From Periconia sp. R9002 (taxonomy: Eukaryota > Ascomycota > Dothideomycetes > Pleosporales > Periconiaceae): a DNA stretch of 64,000 nt. Of this stretch, positions 46,299-57,335 are shown in pieces. Both the position numbers and the translations under genes were made by a program. The notes under the pieces were generated by a model, which did not search any database, was not told the origin of the DNA, and worked only from the letters and a program-made list of their open reading frames with translations. The first letter of the stretch is position 1. Each line of letters opens with the position of its first letter. The stretch spans positions 248,001-312,000 of the forward strand of contig JAMAHW010000016.1 of NCBI GenBank assembly GCA_023627715.1, in the 5' to 3' direction.

Positions 46299-46579
46299 GC
46301 ACCCTAGCGGGTTAATTCATTTGGCATTTTTAGGGAGTATGAGAGCGTGGAAGATACCCGATTGTTACATCAAACAATCAACAACAACAATCTCCTAACA
46401 CAGATCACTTTCAAATTACAAAATCAAATCAAATCAAATCATCCGACCGATTGGCAATGTATAGGAAATAACCATTTCGATTATAATGTCTTATAATTTT
46501 GACATTCATTCGTGACAATTCGTTATCTTACACTTTCGTGATAACCATTCATGCCCGTAACCTTAGATAATCTAGTAGT

Positions 46580-47259
46580 CTATTGGCCTTGCCACTGCTT
46601 GATTTCAGCTTCAGAAATGTGCCTCAGCTTGTTTACTGAAGGTGCTTCGCCGCTCGCGACACCCTTGGCCAGCTCAACAAACGCACCAACTGTAGTGCGT
46701 TTGGAGACGGCGTATTGAATTGTGCTCGCCTTCACCCTGATGATTCCAATGCGTGGGTCTTCAGGACCGCCATCGTGTGTGCCATCACCCAAATCACCAA
46801 TCCAGGCTTTAAGCGCAGGTGAATAGTGCTTCTTGACGATACTACGGTCGGTCTCGATAGAGGCATGACCAGAGATGGATGCCCATTCGCCACTGTTGTT
46901 GATGAAGCCGATGTTGACTGATGAGTGTGTCTTGAGATCATCGGTCTTGCCTGACTCTGTATTGGTATGGAATAGAAGATCAAAGCCATTGCCCTCCTTC
47001 AATTCGGTCAGTTAGGACACACCATAGGTAGGACGAGTTCGTTGGGAAGTTGAAGGCATACCTTGGCTGCCAGTGCCATGGCTCTTGAAGCCAACAGGTC
47101 ACTGTCGGCGGTTTGTGTTGTCAAAAGACAGAACTTGGTCTTGTCTATGAAACTGAAGAGATCCTCAGCCTTCTCCTTCAGAGAGGGTTCCTCCAGGTTC
47201 TTTTGGGTGTAAGGGTCGGCATTCTTGTTGCCAGTATCCGCGTTGCTGAAAGTTGACAT
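46580..47259 (-). CDS. BLI-3-like flavin-binding protein (general stress protein 26 family)
   Basis: Exons 47259-47062 and 46996-46580 give 204 residues. The start MSTFSNADTGNKNADPYTQK closely matches Neurospora BLI-3 as I know it. The split-barrel flavin-binding fold of the pyridoxamine-phosphate-oxidase superfamily shows in KFCLLTTQTADSDLLASRAM, LLFHTNTESGKTDDLK and WASISGHASIETDRSIVKK. In Neurospora the gene is induced by blue light; the enzymatic role is not established. Light regulation here is inference only. Confidence 0.85.
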
Positions 47260-47824
47260 TTTGATTGAGATGATGGAGTTACAGTGAGATCTTGAAAAAG
47301 AACAAAGTGTCTATAGTACAATTGATGCTGTTCCGTGAGTTTGCGGGTCGTATGCACTGTATTTATTGTGTATTGCTCATGACGTCAAAGTTCCGTTGTT
47401 AGCGTCATCTAGACCCCTAGTAACACGGTCGAAGTAATGCGCGATCTCCAAAATGCCATCAAGCGCCCCAAAATCGCGACATGCCCCAATGAGCGATTGG
47501 TGCATCATCGTGCACATGATTACCTACCTAGGTAGGTACCTGTCTTGAACTGTGTTATTGCTTGCTTGTGTATGTTGATGGATCACCAGTCGAAGTACCA
47601 TTGACGAATACACGGCGAATAAATGAATTCTCTAGTTTGGATATCCATGCTGCTCCCCGTACATGAAATAAAATAGACAAAGTCTTTGACCAAACGCGAC
47701 ATCAGACTGTACAATACAGGTCAAGAACTGTCGCTCATGCTATGGCAGATGTATGACTATAGCAGCCCGAAGGCTCACTTTTAAATACTATGGCAACAAC
47801 ATATGATGCGATCGAATAACAGGA
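47260..47824. other. BLI-3-like upstream region
   Basis: 565 bp between two minus-strand genes. It contains an 18-bp perfect palindrome at 47521-47538. No gene is seen. Confidence 0.5.
47521..47538. repeat. 18-bp perfect palindrome
   Basis: TACCTACCTAGGTAGGTA is identical to its own reverse complement. The TACC/GGTA unit recurs in other intergenic stretches of the window (28775-28800, 36818-36826, 62582-62602). Confidence 0.9.
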
Positions 47825-49543
47825 TTATGCCTCGGCGTCTTCGATCTTGGCCTTTTTAAGCTCCTCGGTCACATCTGCTTCGGCGTCCTTTTCTTGCTCA
47901 AGTTCAGCAGTCGCCGAAACAGCTCCACCATTGACAGCCTGGTTCTTTTGCGAAGGCTTACGAGCGGTATCGGTCGCACCATCCGTTTCCTCGGCCTCGA
48001 GGCGATCGATTTCCTTTTGTGCCTTGGCAATGTTCTACATTATGGTTAGCATAGCTTCGTAATGCTATCACTCAGAATCAACCTACCTCTTTGGTCTTGC
48101 GGTCTTGGTCCGACTTCCAGTGGGAAAGCTTCTCCTTTAGCTTCTCCACTGTACCCGGGACTTCGGCCTGGCTAGAGGGCGCATCTACGCCAACCTTTGC
48201 CAATTCCTCAATAATACCAATGTTCAGATTGAATTTGGCTTCAGCTGCAGCAGGGGCCTTCTTTCCTTTCTTGCCCTTCTTGCCTGCGCCGCCGACGAAA
48301 TAATTTTCTTCCTCATCATCCTTTTTCACGATTCGAGTACCTTTGAAGCCAGAGCTCTCTACGGTTCGTTGTGCAGAGGCAGCAAATTTGTTCGTCGCAG
48401 TAGTCTCCTTGGCGGGCAGTGCTGATGGGTCGAAGTGTCGAATGAGGCCTTCGCACGCGAGAATTTCGTCCTGGTATGCCGGTGCGCTCGCCTCCTCCAA
48501 ACGCTTAGCAGCGGCCTCTTTGCGTTTGTTTGCCTGCCATTCGAGTTGCTCCTGACGCTTGCGCTCTTGGCGAGCTTTGCGGGCCTGTTGGTCATAGTTG
48601 GCGAAGGCCCGTTTTTGCTGGAAGTAGGTGTCCTTGAAGTCTTTCAGGGCTTGCCACTTCTCCTGTTGTTCAGCCCGAGCTTTATCGGTAGCTTCTCTTA
48701 AGCTCCTAAGATTGGTGAAGGCCTCATCCTGCTCCTTTTTCAGACCATCAAGCTCACTCTGTAACTCGTTGTACTTTTGGGAGATAGCTTTCTGCTCGGG
48801 GTCGTCCAGTAGCTTCTTCTGTTCGGTGTATTGCGCTTTCAGATCGTCGATCGCCTTTTGCTGAGCGTCAAATCCAGCAAAGTTTTTGCGTGCTTTGTTC
48901 AAGCTAGAGATATCTCCCAGTGCTTTCTTCTCATCTACCAATTTCATGGTGCCCGAATCAACACCTTTCTGGAGACGAGCAATTTCACGGTCAATCTCGT
49001 CCGTGTTTTTGTATGGAATCTTGCCCTTGGATGTCTTGAGTTCTGCGACACGGGATTTGATTTGTTCGTCAAGTCGCTTGAGCTTATCGTGGACGGCATT
49101 GCGCGATGTTTTGAAGCCCTGTTGTGCCTGGCGAATCTCGTTGAGTTGAGTTTTGAGTTCCTGTTGACGCTTCGCATTCGGCGACTCTTTATTGTTGGGG
49201 CGGGCAAGGTCCTGCTTTTGTCTAGCAGCATTCTGTTTACTAAGTTAGTAAAGCATGGCTTAACAAATGGGTGAATAATATGAGATATGGGCTTGGGCAG
49301 TCATGCGACAGGCGAGGAGATGCAATGTGGCATGTAGCATGCAGAACAGCGAACAATTGAAAAGCGAATTATTCAAAACCCACGTACAAATTTCTGCTGG
49401 GCATCCGAGTGAGCCTTTTCTAGCTTAGCAAGCCCCTCTTTGAATGCAGCTTCATCAGGCTTCTCAGGCTTCACAAAGGCGGGTTTGCTTTCGGGGGTAG
49501 GTGCGTCGGCGGGTGCGACCTTGGCAGCCGATTCCGTTGCCAT
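47825..49543 (-). CDS. BFR1: Nuclear segregation / mRNP protein Bfr1
   Basis: Exons 49543-49388, 49232-48087 and 48034-47825 encode 503 residues. It is a long coiled coil rich in Lys and Glu, with TSKGKIPYKNTDEIDREIA and LQKGVDSGTMKLVDEKKALG, the Bfr1 signature region. A GAGKKGKKGKK basic patch follows, and a second helical domain (FNLNIGIIEELAKVGVDAP). Bfr1 associates with polysomes and mRNPs at the ER and affects chromosome segregation when lost. The N-terminal exon is Pro/Ala-rich. It is divergent from HEM4, 289 bp apart. Confidence 0.88.
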
Positions 49544-49832
49544 AGCTGCAGTTGAATGAGTAACTCAGTTCTGTGAGCAACGATGGCGAGGCAATTCTTG
49601 GGGGAGGTCGCAGAGGGTTGAGTAGAAAGAGGGGGTCGGTGGTTGTGCGGGCGGAAGTGGGTTGAACCCTGACAAGCAGTAGTTCATAAATCTAAATTTC
49701 CCTCGAGAGTCGAGAATATGTATCGGAGGGTCTGCGCCTCGAGCGAGCCCACAGTCTTGGCGTACCACCGATCGCTTATCTGCCGAGCGAGCCCCTGCCC
49801 CTTCGTCCAATGCTCTTCGACAAATTTCCAAC

Positions 49833-50777
49833 ATGGCCGAAGATGCTCAATCAACGATTCCGGTACTTCTCCTAAAAACCAAATCTACGCCCGCAGATGC
49901 CTACGAGGAATACTTTTCAACCTTCGATAACAATCGATACGCACCTGCCTTTGTGCCCGTCCTCGAACACAACTTTAAACAGGATGCTCTCTCTCAAGTA
50001 CGTCACCATATCAAGGACGGCCATTTCCGTTCCACCACTGCCTCTTCGCGCCAGCGCTACGGCGCTATGATATTTACCTCGCAACGTGCCGTCGAGGCCT
50101 TCACCCAGGTCATTGAAGACTTGCGGCGGGATTCCACGTGCTCGCTGGACTCTTGCATACCTGACACTCTTCCGTTGTATGTTGTTGGACCGGCCACTGC
50201 CCGTGGCCTCAGAGCATTGAACCTTCCTTGTCCGGTCCTTGGTGAAGACACGGGCAGTGGAGAAGTGCTTGCGCCGTACATTGTAAAACATTACAACAGC
50301 TTGCACCCAGGCCCGGACAAACCTGCGATACTGTTTCTTGTTGGTGAGAAGAGACGAGACATTATCCCCAGGACACTCCAATCCCCCGACCTCTCCGTCG
50401 AGCAGAGATCATCCGTCCACGAATTAGTCATATACGAAACAGGAGAGTTACAATCTTTCAAGGAAAACTTCACCACCATATGGCGGAGACATGCAGAGAA
50501 GGCAAGCGGACGCCAGTGGGTGGTGGTATTTTCTCCTCAAGGCTGTCAGGCTATGCTGGAGAGCTTGGGCCTCATTGATCTAGAAACCGGACAGTCCAAG
50601 TGGCAGTCATCAAAAACTTCACAAAGACAAGTTCTAATCGCTACAATCGGACCCACCACCCGTGACTATCTGGTGCAGGAGTTTGATATCGCGCCTGACG
50701 TTTGTGCTGAGAAGCCTTCACCTGAAGGCGTAGGAGAAGCCATCCGTGCATTTAATGCACGCTCTTCATCAGCTTGA
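49833..50777 (+). CDS. HEM4: Uroporphyrinogen-III synthase
   Basis: A single exon encodes 314 residues. The two-domain HemD fold is visible in VLLLKTKSTPADAYEEYF, AMIFTSQRAVEAFTQVIE, PLYVVGPATARGLRALNL and ILFLVGEKRRDIIPRTL. Further C-terminal marks are HELVIYETGEL, VVVFSPQGCQAMLESLG and IATIGPTTRDYL. The enzyme closes hydroxymethylbilane with D-ring inversion in cytosolic heme synthesis. Length and motif order are typical of fungal Hem4. Confidence 0.93.
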   Translation: MAEDAQSTIPVLLLKTKSTPADAYEEYFSTFDNNRYAPAFVPVLEHNFKQDALSQVRHHIKDGHFRSTTASSRQRYGAMIFTSQRAVEAFTQVIEDLRRDSTCSLDSCIPDTLPLYVVGPATARGLRALNLPCPVLGEDTGSGEVLAPYIVKHYNSLHPGPDKPAILFLVGEKRRDIIPRTLQSPDLSVEQRSSVHELVIYETGELQSFKENFTTIWRRHAEKASGRQWVVVFSPQGCQAMLESLGLIDLETGQSKWQSSKTSQRQVLIATIGPTTRDYLVQEFDIAPDVCAEKPSPEGVGEAIRAFNARSSSA

Positions 50778-51334
50778 AATAACACTTGATATACAAAGAC
50801 CATCAGCAGGTGTAAGAAACTATAGAAAAATGGCCTCGAGAAGTCACACAGACATGACGCCAGTTAGCATTGACCAGATTACATCCTTTTGGTCAACCTC
50901 CAAAATTATCTCTGCTGAATTCGGCGTATCTCAGCAGAATTGTGTCATGAACCTTCTACAATGAGCGCTTAACTCAATTGATACTCTGCGCTGAGAAACC
51001 CCCGCCGTATCTATCTGTGATTGAATGCAACACACTGTCAATTTCCAAAATGCGAAATCCTTCACTACTGACATTGGTGTAGTCAAAGCGCTTTTGTATC
51101 CATAACAATGTGACAAACAGCTGATATAATGAGTCCACGGCGAATTGCTGGTGAAATGTAGGGACGCGACGCGATCATGACGTCAACTGTCCAACGCGAG
51201 AATTACGCGCCAAGATAGCAACTGTGGATGAGCATAGACTCCAGGAACCGTTATATAAAGTGTATGAACCTTTCAACTGCTATTTTATTTCTCTCATACC
51301 ATTCCACTCGAATATACCATCGCAGACCCACACA
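50778..51334. other. intergenic stretch
   Basis: 557 bp between plus-strand genes: the HEM4 3' flank and the promoter of the next gene. No gene is seen. Confidence 0.5.
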
Positions 51335-52727
51335 ATGACGACTACACGCTCCTCAACCCAAAAGAACGCTCCAAAGGAGGAGAGTGCTACTGCTGGAACC
51401 AAACGTAAGGCTAGTGACGCCTCGCCTAAAAACGAGCGGAAAGCTGCGAAAAAGCAAGTCACAATCGAGGAGTCCATTGGTGGCCCAGGTTCAAACAAAG
51501 ATCCCGACGATGCTGAACTGCCAGATGCCGAAGACGAAGGCGAAAATCACTTTGCAAAGGATCAACAACAACTCAATCCCGAAGCCGAGGATGAGAAAGA
51601 CGAGACTAAGACTGATTCTGTCAATGGCAAAGATGCGGAGAGTGACACGAAAGCCGATGCCCACGCTGAAGATGCTATCCAAGAGTCGTCGCAACGCAAA
51701 GACGAGCTTCCCTCCAACATACTTGAGAAGGGTCTCATCTACTTCTTCACGAGGAATAGAGTCAATGTCGAAGAAGCAGAGAGTGTGGGTGACCTTCAAC
51801 GAACATTTTTCGTGCTTCGTCCACTTCCTCTAGGGGCCAAGTTAGGTGAAGGTGCATTGCCGGATCTCCAGAACAATCGTCTTCTTGCTCTGCCAAAGAA
51901 GGTGTTTCCAAAAAGCCAGTGAGTACTCCGATTAGGACAAGATTACTCTGTACACTCACTCTTCTCTAAATACCTGTTTGCTGATGTGATATTACAGTAA
52001 TGACCGTTTCATGGCATTTGTGGAGAAAGCACCCACCACGATTCAAGATCTTAAAGACAATTTCTTCCAAGGGAAGGAATATGAAACAAAAACTTCAGGA
52101 ACCCGCCGTGTAGAGGCAGTGACCCCTATTGCCGAAGGCGTATACGCCATCACGAAGACTGAAGATACCAGTACTCATCTGGCATATGCAATTACGATTC
52201 CATCAGATATCGGGGAGGTTCAAGAAGACCTTGGTCTACGCTCTCAGGGCAGTTTCATTGTCAGTGTCAAGAACCCTCGACGGTACGTATGTTCAGGTTG
52301 CGCAGCTACGCTCGACCATTAGGTCGTCTCGCTTTGAGTTTTATTTAGATCTATTGCAATACTTGATGTTTACTGACTATGTATATGCGATTTTAGGTCA
52401 AGTCCTGCCAATACGAATCTTCCTCAAGGTCCCGATTTTCCCGATGAGATCATTGAAGAATTCCGCAATCTAGCTTGGTCGAAAGTTCAGCCAAAGCATT
52501 TAGATTATCCAAACGCTCAAATCCTCTTGATAGGCGAGAGGTTAGAATCCGCTGTTGAGCCAACGAAGAAAGACCAAAAGCACGGAAAAGAGGAACCTCG
52601 GGAAGAGTTGGAAAAGCTCGAGCATGAGGATGAGCTTCGTGTAGAACATCTGAATGGTAATGACTCGGTTTTTGATGATTTGAAGTTGAGGAAGAAGGAT
52701 TTCTCTGAGGTCCCTACTACGTGGTAA
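51335..52727 (+). CDS. conserved fungal acidic/basic protein of unknown function
   Basis: Exons 51335-51918, 51998-52282 and 52397-52727 encode 399 residues. The N-terminal ~115 residues are highly charged, with a nuclear-signal-like KRKASDASPKNERKAAKK. A conserved core begins SNILEKGLIYFFTRNRVNVE and runs through VLRPLPLGAKLGE and LLALPKKVFPKSHNDRFMAF, then NPRRSSPANTNLPQGPDFP. The tail is acidic. Relatives in databases are, as I recall, often labelled BTB-domain transcription factor, but I see no BTB fold here. The function is unknown. The three splice junctions all preserve the frame, which supports the model. Confidence 0.75.
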
Positions 52728-53360
52728 ACATATTTACTCGGAAATTCATGTCTGGCTTGATTGGTTTTGGGGAGGGGGAACGGGCGGCGGGCGGCGGCAC
52801 TGTATCGATATTGATTATGAGTGTACTTTTCCCCAAACAAAATAACATAAACATTGCATCCGTATTAATGTTCTTCAACGGTAGGGAATAATCCTGTGTG
52901 TTGGTGGGTGTCAGAGTTCAGTAAGAAGCAATGTAATCTAATAAAGTATCGTAGTTATATGTCATAGAGCCGATTATTCTATCGTAATAACTACTACAAA
53001 TCATCGCGTACCTAAGACTCGATGTGAGTCTCTATCAAAGTGTTTGGAGAGGAAAAGTTGGTCTTTGATGACATGTTTTGGGGCGAGGGTGAGTTTGACG
53101 GGAATAATAACAAAGCTTCGTTCAGGAATAATAAAATTATAATTGTCGAACCAAAGAACCAGTCAATATATTTCATTATGGTTGTAAATAGGTCCTGTAC
53201 TGCTCAATGTTGTTTGTCTGGTCATTTGCACGTGCACTCGCGTCCACGCTATCGGTAACCGAGTTCTCCTTCAAACCTTAGACATCACTTCCCCGCGTCG
53301 GCCACGCCAGCAGCATGTGAACGCGTCTTGTTATCTTGAAGAATCCTTTTCTCCGCCTCA
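52728..53360. other. intergenic stretch
   Basis: 633 bp between plus-strand genes, AT-rich at 52840-53200. No gene is seen. Confidence 0.5.
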
Positions 53361-54518
53361 ATGGCACAAGATATTGCCATAGAGAATGGCGCCAACTCCA
53401 AAGCACCTGCAAAGACACCGAAAAGGTCCTCTGTCGAACCCAACGTCCTCGAGGTCGTCCTAGGTTCTTTACCCATCAGACCGTGGTATCCCTCGTTCTA
53501 TCCGGAGGAATTGGTTGGACGGCGAGTAGAACGGTTGAACGTGTGCCAATGGTGTTTTAAATATACGAAGGAGCTGCTGCCGTTTGTTGGTCACTTGGTG
53601 AGTGTGAGCTCTAGTTGGCTTGCGCGTTGGTCGCGCGACACAAACCGGACAGGGAACATAAATTGACGCAAGAAAAGAAAGCATGCCCGTATCGTCTCAA
53701 CCCCCCACCCGGAGATGCCATTTACACCCAGTCCAACATCTCTATTTACGAGCTCGACGGTGCCGAACACAAATTGTACGCCCAGAACCTCTCTCTATTC
53801 GCGAAATTATTCCTCGACACAAAATCCGTATTCTACGATGTGACGACCTTTCTCTACTATCTACTCGTACTCGATAATCCGTCACCGTCCATAAATAACA
53901 CAAAGATGGGATCGCAAAGCGCAGCGGAAGATGCAGAGTCAGGACAGATCGTGGGGTTCTTCAGTAAGGAGAAAATGAGCTGGGACAACAACAACCTAGC
54001 CTGTATATGCATCTTCCCGCCATGGCAGAAGCAGGGACTAGGGCAGGTCCTGATGGCTGCGAGCTACGAGTTAGGGAGGAAAGAAGGGAGAATGGGCGGA
54101 CCGGAAAAACGTACGTCATGGCCCATTGACTCTTTCGTGGTCTCACCGTACTGACCATATGCATATAGCATTGTCTGATCTTGGCCGCCTGGCTTACACT
54201 CACTATTGGTCGCAAACCCTCGCCCGCACTATTCTCGCTGTCCCGTCCAAACGCCCTCTTTCCGTCACGGACCTCCGCGACGAAACGTACATTGCTGTCG
54301 AGGACATCATTAATACGCTGCAGGACATGGATGTACTGGAGCACAGAAAGAGAGGTGGGGCTCAGGTCTTGATCAACAAGTCCAGAGTTAGATTGTGGAC
54401 GGAAAGAAACAAGGCAAAACTGGAGAATCCTATCGACCCGGAGGCTTTCCTTTTCGAAACAGAAAGCGAAGAGGAAGAAGACGGAGACGAGGACGAGGAT
54501 GAGGAAATGGAGGAATGA
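53361..54518 (+). CDS. MYST-family histone acetyltransferase, Sas2-like
   Basis: Exons 53361-53597, 53678-54110 and 54169-54518 encode 339 residues. After a short N-terminus come LPIRPWYPSFYPEELVG and the MYST zinc finger CQWCFKYTKELLPFVGHLK-ACPYR, completed across the first junction. The acetyltransferase core shows ISIYELDGAEHKLYAQNL, FLDTKSVFYDVTTFLYYLL, the acetyl-CoA loop WQKQGLGQVLM and catalytic Glu in ASYELGRKE. Then GGPEKPLSDLGRLAY, completed across the second junction, and an acidic tail. MYST enzymes acetylate histone H4 lysines. No chromodomain is present, and the short form suggests Sas2 rather than Esa1, by family resemblance only. Confidence 0.9.
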
Positions 54519-55069
54519 AAGCTTTTGGGAGTTGTAGATTTGAGCTCTGAGCATTTTTAGACTTGACAAGGCAGGGCGTTTGGGAGTTGTAGGTATACCC
54601 TAGGAATTGAAACCGTATTATCCAACTTGTTGCGTTCAACTACCTGCCTCTTTCTTCTTGGATGTGACTGCCCATGTCGATGGCAATGCAGTTTGTGGGT
54701 GGCACTCTGCTATGCCTCCTTAATTTATCATCCACACCTTCTTTCCTTGTCATAACTCAAATGAGATCGATTGTTTTGGGAATACAGAAAACCTTCTTAA
54801 AGAGCGACGGGTACGTACGATCCGACTGTGATCCGCCCGGTTTAATTCAAAGTCGTGCCACATGAAGTCATCTACAAGAACTATGTATGTATGTACAACG
54901 CCAGTAACTTGGGGGGTATCGACCACCACCCTGGATGAACCAAAACGCCCGACCAATAGCCCATCTATCCACCCCAACCAACCCAAAGCGCCAAAAGAAC
55001 ACCACAAAGGACCCTCGAAAGCTTCCAGAAAGAAAAAAAGAAAAGAAAAACGTGCATGTACCCTCCCTC
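54519..55069. other. convergent intergenic stretch
   Basis: 551 bp between the ends of the MYST gene and NSL1, presumably both 3' UTRs. No gene is seen. Confidence 0.5.
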
Positions 55070-55804
55070 TCACGCCTTCCCCTTGCCCCCAAGATATCCG
55101 ACCACCTCGCCACACCTCTCCAACCGCGCCCTCGTCTCAGGCAACCCTTTATTCAACCGTTCGAGCCCCTGTAACGCCCTCTCCCAATTCCGCTCCACCT
55201 CCTCCTGCCTCTTCAACGCCTCGACCCCAACAACCTCGCCATCCCGCTCCGCAATCTCAGCCGCACACCGATCCGCCTCGCGCTGCGCCTCTTCTATAGC
55301 CCGCATCTCGCGTTCAAACTGCTCCTCGAACCTGCGCGCCGCCAGCGCGGGCGTCGCGCGGCGGTGGTTCGAAATCTTGGCCACGAGCGCGTCGCGCTTC
55401 TGCACGGCGGCGCCGAGCCTCGCGCGCAGCTTGTCGTCGAACGGTTCGAACTCCTCGACTTCTACTATGCCGTCTTCGAGGTTGCCTAGTGCTCCTGCTG
55501 GATCCGCGTCGCCATCGACATCCATGGCGTCGCCTCCTGTCTTGTTGTTGTCGCTGTTGCTGCTCCGGCTCACGACGTCGATGCCGTTGATGGAGATGTT
55601 GGCCTTCATGCCTATCAGGACTTGTGTAACAAAGGCATCGACGAGGTGTTCGACGTTTGTGCGCAGTTCGTCGGGCTCGGTGGCGTCGGCTTGGGCGGGG
55701 AGGTGGAGGTCGAGTTTTTGGCGGGCGAGCGTGCGGATTTTGGCGGTGAGGTACGTCAGGTCGGCGGGGGATTGCAGTTCGATCTTGCGGTGTTCGGAGT
55801 TCAT
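55070..55804 (-). CDS. NSL1: Kinetochore MIS12-complex subunit Nsl1/Mis14
   Basis: A single exon encodes 244 residues. It starts MNSEHRKIELQSPADLTYLT, the conserved Mis14/Nsl1 opening, followed by LVDAFVTQVLIGMKANISIN. An acidic linker and a long helical region with FEPFDDKLRARLGAAVQKRD follow, and the C-terminus is a coiled coil. The subunit belongs to the MIS12/MIND complex that bridges the inner centromere and Ndc80. GC content is high in the 3' half compared with its neighbours. Confidence 0.85.
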   Translation of the reverse strand: MNSEHRKIELQSPADLTYLTAKIRTLARQKLDLHLPAQADATEPDELRTNVEHLVDAFVTQVLIGMKANISINGIDVVSRSSNSDNNKTGGDAMDVDGDADPAGALGNLEDGIVEVEEFEPFDDKLRARLGAAVQKRDALVAKISNHRRATPALAARRFEEQFEREMRAIEEAQREADRCAAEIAERDGEVVGVEALKRQEEVERNWERALQGLERLNKGLPETRARLERCGEVVGYLGGKGKA

Positions 55805-56545
55805 GGTTGCGTCTGAGTTATTCTCCCCAGGTTTTTTCCGGGGCCGATGGACCTTGGATGCGACTCAGAAAGTGATGTATGCTGGTGGGTGGTGATGCCG
55901 TGTTCCCTGTCGGAGGATAGGATAAACACTTGTATTCGATATTTCAATCTCGTGGTGATTGCATTGCCCGAATTTACGCTGAGTTGCACTTTGAGCGGTT
56001 TGGTGTGGTGCGTATTCAGCTTTTGTGAGTGTTGGACGCATTGCGCTAATGTTGTGTTTTGGTTGTTGATGCGCCGGGAGATCGTCGCGCAAGCACGTGA
56101 TCAAACTGCCCCGCACGCGCCTGGTCCGCGGCTATGGCGCCTATGTATGGGTGAGCGAAGTACAGTAACAAGCTATGATTAATGATTAAGATTGGAGTCG
56201 TAATGTTTACTTTGCGTATCAATATTGTACGTATAAATGATGTAGCGATCGATGAGAGAAGACAGCCCGGTACATACATGCATATCCAAATCGCCATTGC
56301 CATTCATGCCCAACGCCCAACACCAGAACCAAATGTAGAAAGAAAACGAATGCGTATGCTCCCAAAAAGCAAATCTCCAGAGGGATATTCTGGTTCCTGT
56401 ACAAGAAGCAAAGTTCCCAATAGGAACCCAAACCCACCCAAGTCGTCTACAGTGTATTCGAAACCCATCTGCGCAAAATGCTTCGTCCCTGTACGCCGTG
56501 TCATACTTATGCTAAACTGTGAAATTCATCGTACCCGATAAATGA
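55805..56545. other. intergenic stretch
   Basis: 741 bp between minus-strand genes: the NSL1 promoter and the 3' flank of the next gene. Only overlapping unsupported open frames. Confidence 0.45.
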
Positions 56546-57335
56546 TTACGATGGAAACATGTTTGCGATTTCTTCATCCGTAAGCACAATCTCTTCGACC
56601 GGATCTTGTTTGCGTTCGAGATTGTCAAAGTCGATGCTAGCATAGCTCGGCAAGAAGATTTCTGTGTTTGCGTGTCAGCGTTTGCATTATATTGAAGGCT
56701 CCACGTCTCGGAAACTCCCAAGTCAGAGGTCGGAGTGGTCGAGCGGTTTTGATCGCAATGGCGAACAGTCTGAGACGTGTCTAGCTCAACCAGCCTGAAA
56801 CCCCGCCCGCCATCTCAAGAGTGGAAATGAATCTCGTGGTGTTGCAAAGAGATGATCGAAACGTACCCTGATTCCAGTCGAAGCCTTGCGAAGCTTTGAC
56901 ACAAGTGATCTGCAATTGATTATGGGTAAGTTTGGGATTCCACATCCTAGCATGGAAGCTTGTCTTAGGGAGACATACTAATCGTGGGGTTTCAGAGTTG
57001 CCAACGTTGATTACGGTGTGTTCTGTTTTGGTGATGGATTTGGCTACCAAAGTAACTCATGTAAGTCTCGACTTTGGCAAAGAAAGGAAGAGAAAGCATT
57101 TAGGTCCGCATGGAAGGTAAAAAAGGCAAGTGGAAGGGACAGGCGAAGACATACACATGAGTGATGGCCTGCGTACTGCAGTGCTTGTTGGTGTGCTCGC
57201 AAGGTCGTCTCCCTTGACACTCTCATAGCTGCCGTACTTCCAGCTGTTCGCATTGCCGGAGCTTTCATTCCCACTGTCGGCAGTAGAAGCACACATCTTC
57301 TGCTTGCGCTTGGGGATAGCAATACTGGCAGACAT
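56546..57335 (-). CDS. small conserved-looking fungal protein, four exons
   Basis: Exons 57335-57155, 57055-56979, 56909-56867 and 56661-56546 splice in frame to 138 residues. The N-terminus has a basic PKRKQK patch and is Ser-rich. The C-terminal half (ITCVKASQGFDWNQEIFLPS, then DFDNLERKQDPVEEIVLTDE and EEIANMFPS) is compact and acidic. The DWNxEIFLPSY...DPVxxIxLTDEE pattern resembles small uncharacterised fungal proteins I have seen, but I cannot name a function. Two exons are under 80 bp, so a gene finder could easily miss it. The 205-bp last intron carries a tRNA-like remnant. Confidence 0.65.

Noticed and set aside
56730..56830. complete tRNA-Ser/Leu gene
   Set aside because: Only an A-box and a possible D arm are present; the anticodon stem, T arm and closing acceptor strand are missing.
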